The translations under genes were made by a program, and so were the position numbers. This document shows, piece by piece, positions 1-5,322 of a stretch of DNA of 5,322 bases. The notes beneath the pieces are model-generated. The model was not told the DNA's origin. It searched no databases and saw only the letters and a list, made by a program, of their open reading frames with translations. Source of the DNA: Spyradenecus sp045634445 (GTDB taxonomy: Bacteria; Verrucomicrobiota; Kiritimatiellia; RFP12; DVOR01); assembly GCA_045634445.1 (NCBI GenBank), contig JAZRAG010000053.1, positions 1-5,322 on the forward strand. Direction: 5' to 3'. Position 1 is the first letter of the stretch, and each line of letters begins with the position of its first letter.

Positions 1-4
1 GCGC

Positions 5-54
5 CGCAGGACTGCGAAAAGCACGACGAATTTTACGCAAGAACGCTATCTCTT
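5..54 (+). repeat. Dispersed 50-bp repeat, left copy
   Basis: Positions 5-54 match 5243-5292 at 48 of 50 bases, differing only at 13 (T against A) and 35 (A against C). Similarity resumes after a divergent patch with an identical 13-mer at 67-79 and 5305-5317 (CCTCGGCGCAAGA). The copies are direct repeats bracketing the whole operon. Neither carries an ORF resembling a transposase. A dispersed intergenic repeat family is the simplest reading. Confidence 0.85.
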
Positions 55-242
55 ACTCCGCTTGCCCCTCGGCGCAAGAGAAATCCTGCTGCGCAGTCTT
101 CCTCCCGAGGAGGCTACGCGGAGCGCTAAAACCCCATCGAGGAAACGCAAAGCGGAGATTTGTCATCCTCGGGAAGCGGAATGCGAAGCATAACGCTTCT
201 TGCGCCGAGGTGAGCAAATCTCCAAGAGATAGCGTTCTCGCG
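36..242. repeat. Large nested inverted repeat
   Basis: Three pairs of complementary segments are nested in register: 36-54 with 224-242 (18/19), 67-79 with 198-210 (13/13) and 103-110 with 167-174 (8/8). The centre is near 139. If transcribed or extruded this could form one long interrupted hairpin. Smaller palindromes sit inside it: CTGCGCAG at 89-96, CCTCC-CGA-GGAGG at 101-113 and GAAGC-ATAAC-GCTTC at 185-199. Confidence 0.7.
193..242 (-). repeat. Inverted copy of the flank repeat
   Basis: The reverse complement of 193-242 matches 5274-5322 with one mismatch (at 239) and one extra base (near 212). The same stretch also pairs with the left copy: 224-242 is complementary to 36-54 at 18 of 19 positions, and 198-210 is perfectly complementary to 67-79. 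The element therefore occurs in both orientations within the 5' flank. Confidence 0.85.
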
Positions 243-316
243 TTAAAACTGCGAAGGCTTCCTTGCAGAGCACCTACAAGGGCGAGCTTGAGCGCCCCGC
301 GGAAGGGCTGAGCCCT

Positions 317-338
317 GCACCCCGTGTGTTTGGGGTGC
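317..338. repeat. 7-bp perfect-stem hairpin
   Basis: GCACCCC (317-323) and GGGGTGC (332-338) form a perfect stem around an 8-nt loop. A smaller hairpin, AGGGC-TGA-GCCCT (304-316), lies directly before it. No clear T-tract follows on the plus strand, so this is not a convincing terminator. It lies just upstream of the putative promoter and could be regulatory or part of the repeat landscape. Confidence 0.6.
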
Positions 339-340
339 TC

Positions 341-350
341 GTGCGCGCAC
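341..350. repeat. 10-bp perfect palindrome
   Basis: GTGCGCGCAC is a perfect two-fold palindrome lying 2 nt after the preceding hairpin and 2 nt before the candidate -35 element. Its position would suit an operator, but alternating purine-pyrimidine GC-rich sequence is also common by chance. No regulator can be named. Confidence 0.45.
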
Positions 351-352
351 GC

Positions 353-381
353 TTGCAACGCAATCTGCTTTTTGCTATTTT
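353..381 (+). promoter_or_regulatory. Candidate sigma-70-like promoter of the operon
   Basis: TTGCAA (353-358) and TATTTT (376-381) are separated by 17 bp, each matching the consensus at 4 of 6 positions. They lie at the edge of the only AT-rich stretch before the first gene. Transcription would start near 388, leaving a leader of about 30 nt. TATAGA at 389-394 is an alternative -10. The call rests on position and weak matches only, and the lineage's promoter consensus is unknown. Confidence 0.3.
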
Positions 382-405
382 ATTAGTGTATAGATTGAAG
401 TCGTT

Positions 406-409
406 GGAG
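406..409 (+). promoter_or_regulatory. Ribosome binding site deciding a GTG start
   Basis: GGAG lies 9 nt before the GTG at 419. An in-frame TGA at 413-415 rules out any start further upstream, and the next in-frame ATG is codon 41, which would cut into the N-terminal domain. The GTG is therefore well supported. Confidence 0.75.
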
Positions 410-418
410 ATCTGACGC

Positions 419-2107
419 GTGACTACAAATGACGAATATGCTTTACAAGTGCTCCAGGAAACTGGATTGATTACGGCGGAACAGGTCGCAGAGGCACTTG
501 CTGCGAAACGTAAGGACGGACAAACTGCTCTCGACTGGATGGTCGAGCAGGGGGTCATTTCTGAAGAAGATGTCCTGGGAACTTTAGCAGAACAGTTCGG
601 TTTGCCATTCGCTTCGGTGGATGGTGATGAAGTGGATGCGGAGTTGGCGAAGTTGTTGGATGCTGAAACGGCACGCAAGTACAAGGCGGTGCCGTTGCAG
701 GATGATGGCGACTCGGTGATGATCGCAATCTGCGACCCGGCGAACTACGATGCTCAGGATGCCATTCGTTATCGTTTGAGTGATAAGAATGCCGATTTCG
801 TGGTGATTACTTCGGGCGATATCAAGCGTTTGTTGGATAAGCTTTATCCGCTGACGTTTGATCCGAATGCAACGGATACCGGCGAAAATCTTGTGGCGCA
901 GCGCAAGGAAATGGAAGTTGACGAATCGGGTGATGGTGATGCACCGGTGATTCGTTTGGTTTCGTTGATCTTGATGGATGCGTGCAAGATGAAGGCCTCC
1001 GATATTCACTTGGAGCCGATGGAAAAGCATTTCCGTGTGCGCTTCCGTATCGATGGTGCCTTGCGCGAAATGGATGAACCGCCGAAGCGTTTGCAGGGTG
1101 CGATTATCTCGCGTGTGAAGTTGATGGCAAACATGGACCTGTCGGAACGTCGCATTCCGCAGGACGGTCGTATTCAGATCAAGATGGGCGAACGCGAGCT
1201 CGATCTTCGTGTGAGTACGGTGCCGACCAACTTTGGTGAGTCGATCGTAATGCGTATTCTCGATAAGCAGAATTTGTCGCTCGGTTTGCCGCAGTTGGGC
1301 TTCTTGTCGGATGACCAGGGTAAGTTTGAACGTTTGATTGGGTTGCCTGACGGTGTGATTTTGGTGACGGGTCCGACGGGTTCTGGTAAGACGACGACGC
1401 TTTACGCTTGCTTGGGTCAGATTAACCGCCCGGATAAGAAGTTGATCACGGTGGAAGACCCGGTGGAATACCAGATGAGCGGTATTAACCAGGTGCAGGT
1501 GAATCGTGCGGTGGGCTTGGACTTCTCGGCTGCACTGCGCTCCATTCTCCGTCAGGCACCGAATATCGTGATGATCGGTGAAATTCGTGACCATGAAACG
1601 GCAGAAATCGCAATGGAAGCCGCACTCACGGGTCACTTGGTGTTCTCTACGCTTCACACGAATGACGCGCCTTCGGCGGTGACGCGTTTGACAGATATCG
1701 GCATTAAGCCCTTCTTGGTGGCTTCGGCATTGCGTGCAGCTATGGCTCAGCGTTTGGTGCGCGCTATCTGCGAAAAGTGCCGTCAGGAACACATTCCGAC
1801 GGATCGCGAACGTAAGATGCTCGGTAACATGGCCCGTAACATTGACAACATGAAGATGTTTAAGGGCGTCGGGTGTCCGGTTTGTAACAAGTCGGGCTAC
1901 AAGGGCCGTAAGGGTCTCTTTGAGATCTTCACCGTGGATGACACGGTGCAGCGTATGATTTTTGATAAGGTACCGACCACTCAGCTGCGTGCTCGCGTCC
2001 GTGAAATGGGCATGCGTACGCTCCGTGAAGACGGAATGTTGAAGGTGGCCTCTGGTATGACCACACTTGAAGAAGTGCTTCGCGCAACAATGGGAGATGA
2101 GGATTAA
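419..2107 (+). CDS. PilB/GspE-family assembly ATPase (first paralogue)
   Basis: A 562-residue secretion motor ATPase, the usual PilB/GspE length, expected to form a cytoplasmic hexamer at the inner membrane and drive pilin or pseudopilin assembly. Seen in order: MshEN-like helical N-terminal domain (about 5-145), acidic linker (about 150-175), N2 domain with SDIHLEP (194-200) and RIDG (210-213), ERRIPQDGRI (243-252), Walker A GPTGSGKT (318-325, Lys324), Asp box VEDPVE (345-350), Walker B VMIGEIRD with Glu388 (384-391), His box TGHLVFSTLHTND (404-416), and zinc tetracysteine C451/C454/C486/C489. The usual RQDPD before Walker B reads RQAPN (378-382). Linkage to pilT favours a type IV pilus role over type II secretion, but sequence alone does not separate PilB from GspE, so no symbol is given. 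Leu and Thr codon use differs strongly from the third gene. Confidence 0.93.
   Translation: MTTNDEYALQVLQETGLITAEQVAEALAAKRKDGQTALDWMVEQGVISEEDVLGTLAEQFGLPFASVDGDEVDAELAKLLDAETARKYKAVPLQDDGDSVMIAICDPANYDAQDAIRYRLSDKNADFVVITSGDIKRLLDKLYPLTFDPNATDTGENLVAQRKEMEVDESGDGDAPVIRLVSLILMDACKMKASDIHLEPMEKHFRVRFRIDGALREMDEPPKRLQGAIISRVKLMANMDLSERRIPQDGRIQIKMGERELDLRVSTVPTNFGESIVMRILDKQNLSLGLPQLGFLSDDQGKFERLIGLPDGVILVTGPTGSGKTTTLYACLGQINRPDKKLITVEDPVEYQMSGINQVQVNRAVGLDFSAALRSILRQAPNIVMIGEIRDHETAEIAMEAALTGHLVFSTLHTNDAPSAVTRLTDIGIKPFLVASALRAAMAQRLVRAICEKCRQEHIPTDRERKMLGNMARNIDNMKMFKGVGCPVCNKSGYKGRKGLFEIFTVDDTVQRMIFDKVPTTQLRARVREMGMRTLREDGMLKVASGMTTLEEVLRATMGDED
2098..2103 (+). promoter_or_regulatory. Ribosome binding site for the PilT gene, inside the preceding CDS
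   Basis: TGAGGA ends 5 nt before ATG 2109, with GGGAG (2092-2096) just upstream, both inside the last codons of the first gene. In-frame alternatives are TTG 2067 and ATG 2097. ATG 2097 would abut GGGAG with no spacing, and both would add residues overlapping the first gene. ATG 2109, one base after the preceding stop, is preferred and suggests translational coupling. Confidence 0.7.
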
Positions 2108-2108
2108 T

Positions 2109-3230
2109 ATGAGCCATATCGATATTCATGAACTCGCCGCTCAGGCGACCACCGAAATCACAATGCACGACCTCATGCAGGTGACCGTGGATGAAGGCGC
2201 ATCCGACCTTCACATTCGCGTGGGTCGCCCGCCGTTGTTGCGTTGCTCTGGCGCACTGGAGCCTTTGGACTGCGCTGAATTTACCCCCGCAGACCTCGCA
2301 AAGCTCGTGCTCGAAATCTCAAATGAAGAACAGATTGAAGAAGTGGAACGCAACGGTGGCGCTGACTTCGGTTTGCACTTCTCTGAAGCAGCCCGTTTCC
2401 GTGTGTCGGTCTTTAAAGAACGTCACAACTACGGCTTGGTGTTGCGTCAGATTCCCTCCACGATTTTGACGCTCGAACAGCTCGGTTTGCCTGAAGCTGT
2501 GAATGAATTGCTCTACAAGCCGCGTGGCCTCATCCTCGTGACCGGTCCGACGGGTTCGGGTAAGTCGACGACGCTCGCATCGATGCTCAACATCATCAAT
2601 GAAGAACGCGACTGCCACATCATCAGCATTGAAGACCCGATCGAATTCTATCACGCCTCCAAGAAGTCGCTCGTGACGCAGCGTGAAGTGGGCGCAGACG
2701 TGCCGAGCTTCGCAGAAGCAATCCGCCGCGCACTTCGTCAGGACCCGGATGTGATTCTCGTGGGTGAAATGCGTGACCTTGAAACGATTTCGGCCGCAAT
2801 CAGCGCCGCAGAAACCGGTCACTTGGTGTTCGGTACGCTTCACACGACAGGCGCCGCCTCCACCGTGGACCGTATCATTGACTCCTTCCCGACGAACCAG
2901 CAGGAACAGGTGCGTACGCAGCTCTCGATGTCGCTCGTGGCTGTGATTTCGCAGGTGCTTCTCCCGCGCGCCGACAAGGGCGGTAAGGGACGTTGCGCGG
3001 CATTCGAAATCATGATGAGCACGCCGTCGATTCGTTCGCGTATCCGTGATAACAAGACCTTCCAGATTAACTCCGATATTCAGACCGGTGCGAAGTTTGG
3101 CATGGTCTCGCTCGACACCTCGCTCCTCACGCTCTACACCGAAGGTAAGATCTCTTACGATGACTTGGTGACCAAGGCTCAGGACCCCGAAACCACCGTC
3201 CAGAAGCTCAAGGAAATGATGGGACAGTAA
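2109..3230 (+). CDS. pilT: PilT-family pilus retraction ATPase
   Basis: A 373-residue PilT-type ATPase, expected to form a cytoplasmic hexamer that docks on the pilus base and powers pilin depolymerisation, giving retraction and twitching motility. Seen: PAS-like N-terminal domain starting MHDLMQVTVDEGASDLHI (19-36), Walker A GPTGSGKS (146-153, Lys152), Asp box IEDPIE (174-179), RQDPD plus Walker B VILVGEMRD (210-223, Glu220), His box TGHLVFGTLHTTG (236-248), DRIIDSFP (254-261), and a SIRSRIRD segment (307-314) matching the AIRNLIRE motif diagnostic of PilT. It lacks the long N-terminal extension and tetracysteine of PilB/GspE, as expected. GEMRD, GTLHTT and the C-terminal motif favour PilT over PilU. 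It sits between two PilB-like genes with 1-nt gaps on both sides. Its Leu codon use (22 CTC, 11 TTG of 39) is intermediate between its neighbours. Confidence 0.93.
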   Translation: MSHIDIHELAAQATTEITMHDLMQVTVDEGASDLHIRVGRPPLLRCSGALEPLDCAEFTPADLAKLVLEISNEEQIEEVERNGGADFGLHFSEAARFRVSVFKERHNYGLVLRQIPSTILTLEQLGLPEAVNELLYKPRGLILVTGPTGSGKSTTLASMLNIINEERDCHIISIEDPIEFYHASKKSLVTQREVGADVPSFAEAIRRALRQDPDVILVGEMRDLETISAAISAAETGHLVFGTLHTTGAASTVDRIIDSFPTNQQEQVRTQLSMSLVAVISQVLLPRADKGGKGRCAAFEIMMSTPSIRSRIRDNKTFQINSDIQTGAKFGMVSLDTSLLTLYTEGKISYDDLVTKAQDPETTVQKLKEMMGQ

Positions 3231-3231
3231 G

Positions 3232-4917
<1,686 letters not shown>

Positions 4918-4939
4918 GCCCTGGCGCCATCCTCTACAC

Positions 4940-4972
4940 AAACAGCACCGCCCCGCGGTGCTGTTTTGTTTT
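4940..4972 (+). terminator. Strong intrinsic terminator of the operon
   Basis: A perfect 12-bp stem (4940-4951 with 4955-4966) closes on a CCC loop. The 3' arm runs straight into TTTTGTTTT (4964-4972). It begins 22 nt after the TAA of the last gene, exactly where an operon terminator is expected. Confidence 0.93.
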
Positions 4973-4993
4973 CGGCATACCTTCGCTGGGTTT

Positions 4994-5011
4994 AAACACT
5001 AGAAACACTAG
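4994..5011. repeat. Perfect tandem 9-bp duplication
   Basis: AAACACTAG occurs twice head to tail (4994-5002 and 5003-5011), directly before the compound hairpin. It could be a slippage duplication or the scar of an insertion and excision. Only two units are present. Confidence 0.7.
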
Positions 5012-5066
5012 GATGCGTTGATCTTTTCGTAACACGAGGGCTTCGCCCACGAAAAGCCAACGCATC
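5012..5066. repeat. 55-nt compound hairpin
   Basis: Three stems are nested: GATGCGTTG (5012-5020) with CAACGCATC (5058-5066), CTTTTCGT (5023-5030) with ACGAAAAG (5049-5056), and GGGC (5038-5041) with GCCC (5045-5048). In total 21 pairs form, with a small internal loop and a 7-nt bulge. No T-tract follows on either strand, so it is not a standard terminator. It could be a structured RNA, a repeat-element end or a protein-binding palindrome. Confidence 0.75.
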
Positions 5067-5110
5067 TCGTGACGTGTCTGTCGTCCCTTTGGGGCTGGGC
5101 GGGCAGAGCC

Positions 5111-5125
5111 CGCAGGACTGCGAAA
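5111..5125 (+). repeat. Extra partial copy of the flank repeat
   Basis: CGCAGGACTGCGAAA at 5111-5125 is identical to 5-19 and differs by one base from 5243-5257. The first 12 bases are themselves an inverted repeat (CGCAG-GA-CTGCG). This partial copy diverges immediately after GAAA, so the repeat family seems to be built of smaller exchangeable modules. Confidence 0.65.
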
Positions 5126-5242
5126 TAAAGAAACCACCAAAATGCGCCCGAGCGCGCTAGCGCTGGGCGTGAGCGAAGCGAACCTTCCACGGCTAAAACA
5201 CACAAAATACACAAAAAGGTGCTCCGCAGGGCGCTCTGCGAG

Positions 5243-5322
5243 CGCAGGACAGCGAAAAGCACGACGAATTTTCCGCAAGAACGCTATCTCTTGGAGATTT
5301 GCCACCTCGGCGCAAGAAGCGT
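5243..5322 (+). repeat. Dispersed repeat, right copy (runs off the window)
   Basis: Positions 5243-5292 match 5-54 at 48 of 50 bases, and 5274-5322 match the reverse complement of 193-242 with one mismatch and one indel. This copy thus joins modules that are separate at the left end and may be the most complete version, although its right end lies outside the window. Confidence 0.85.

Larger units (their letters stand above)
1..418. other. Non-coding, repeat-rich 5' flank
   Basis: I see no supportable gene here. Minus-strand open frames exist, but they run through inverted repeats and resemble no protein family I know. The stretch contains a copy of a repeat also found at the right edge of the window, an inverted copy of the same element, several GC-rich palindromes, and a short AT-rich tract (about 361-400) just before the first gene. 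That last part is the likely promoter and leader of the operon. The end of whatever gene lies upstream is not in the window. Confidence 0.7.
4973..5322. other. Non-coding, repeat-rich 3' flank
   Basis: No convincing gene is visible in these 350 bases. Minus-strand frames exist but cross the terminator or the shared repeats and resemble no known protein. The stretch holds a tandem 9-bp repeat, a 55-nt compound hairpin, further GC-rich palindromes such as AGCGC-GCTA-GCGCT (5151-5164), an A-rich tract (5195-5217) and a second copy of the repeat seen at the left edge. The repeat runs off the end of the window. Confidence 0.7.

Noticed and set aside
317..338. Hairpin at 317-338 as a terminator of an upstream plus-strand gene
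   Set aside because: The stem is good, but no T-run follows it within a useful distance, and no upstream gene end is visible in the window.
53..358. A minus-strand frame of about 100 codons in the 5' flank
   Set aside because: It runs through both arms of the inverted repeat and the palindromes, lacks a recognisable domain, and its open state is explained by GC-rich repeat sequence.
584..1792. A 402-codon minus-strand open frame across the first gene
   Set aside because: Same cause: aligned with the sense codons and ending at the sense TTA at 584. It is a codon-bias shadow with His- and Arg-rich low-quality translation.
2067..2108. Upstream TTG (2067) or ATG (2097) start for pilT
   Set aside because: Both would overlap the end of the first gene. 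ATG 2097 leaves no spacing to GGGAG, while ATG 2109 has a GAGG site at proper distance and gives a normal PilT N-terminus.
4934..5305. Minus-strand frames of 123 and 84 codons in the 3' flank
   Set aside because: They overlap each other, cross the compound hairpin and the shared repeat, and the longer crosses the operon terminator. No ribosome binding site or known domain supports them.

Overview
The window holds one three-gene, plus-strand operon of type IV pilus / type II secretion motor ATPases, flanked on both sides by repeat-rich non-coding DNA. The genes run head to tail: a PilB/GspE-type assembly ATPase (419-2107), a PilT-type retraction ATPase (2109-3230) and a second PilB/GspE-type ATPase (3232-4917). 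Each junction is one nucleotide (TAA-T-ATG and TAA-G-ATG). A strong intrinsic terminator follows 22 nt after the last stop. This is almost certainly one transcript with tightly coupled translation.

Organism: a Gram-negative-type bacterium making type IV pili, or a related secretion/pseudopilus machine. Codon habits (AAG far above AAA for Lys, GAA above GAG for Glu, CGT/CGC for Arg) and two PilB-like ATPases around a PilT suggest a lineage outside the Proteobacteria. Fibrobacterota or Verrucomicrobiota are my best guesses, at low confidence. No marker gene in the window fixes this.

Layout. 1-418: no gene; a nested inverted-repeat block (about 36-242), two strong palindromes (317-338 and 341-350), then an AT-rich promoter-like stretch and a Shine-Dalgarno site before a GTG start. 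419-4917: the three ATPases. 4940-4972: terminator. 4973-5322: no gene; a tandem 9-bp repeat, a 55-nt multi-tier hairpin, and at the right edge a second copy of the repeat that opens the window.

Working together: by family knowledge, PilB-type hexamers power pilin polymerisation at the inner-membrane platform protein PilC, and PilT powers depolymerisation and retraction. Both PilB-like proteins keep the P-loop, catalytic Glu, His box and zinc tetracysteine. Both have N-terminal domains that appear to lack the RLG residues of c-di-GMP-binding MshEN domains. No pilin, PilC, secretin or prepilin peptidase gene lies in the window.

I found no clearly new system. The points most worth a second look are the PilB-PilT-PilB arrangement, motif deviations in both PilB-like proteins, a sharp synonymous-codon shift along the operon, and the dispersed repeat family in the flanks.
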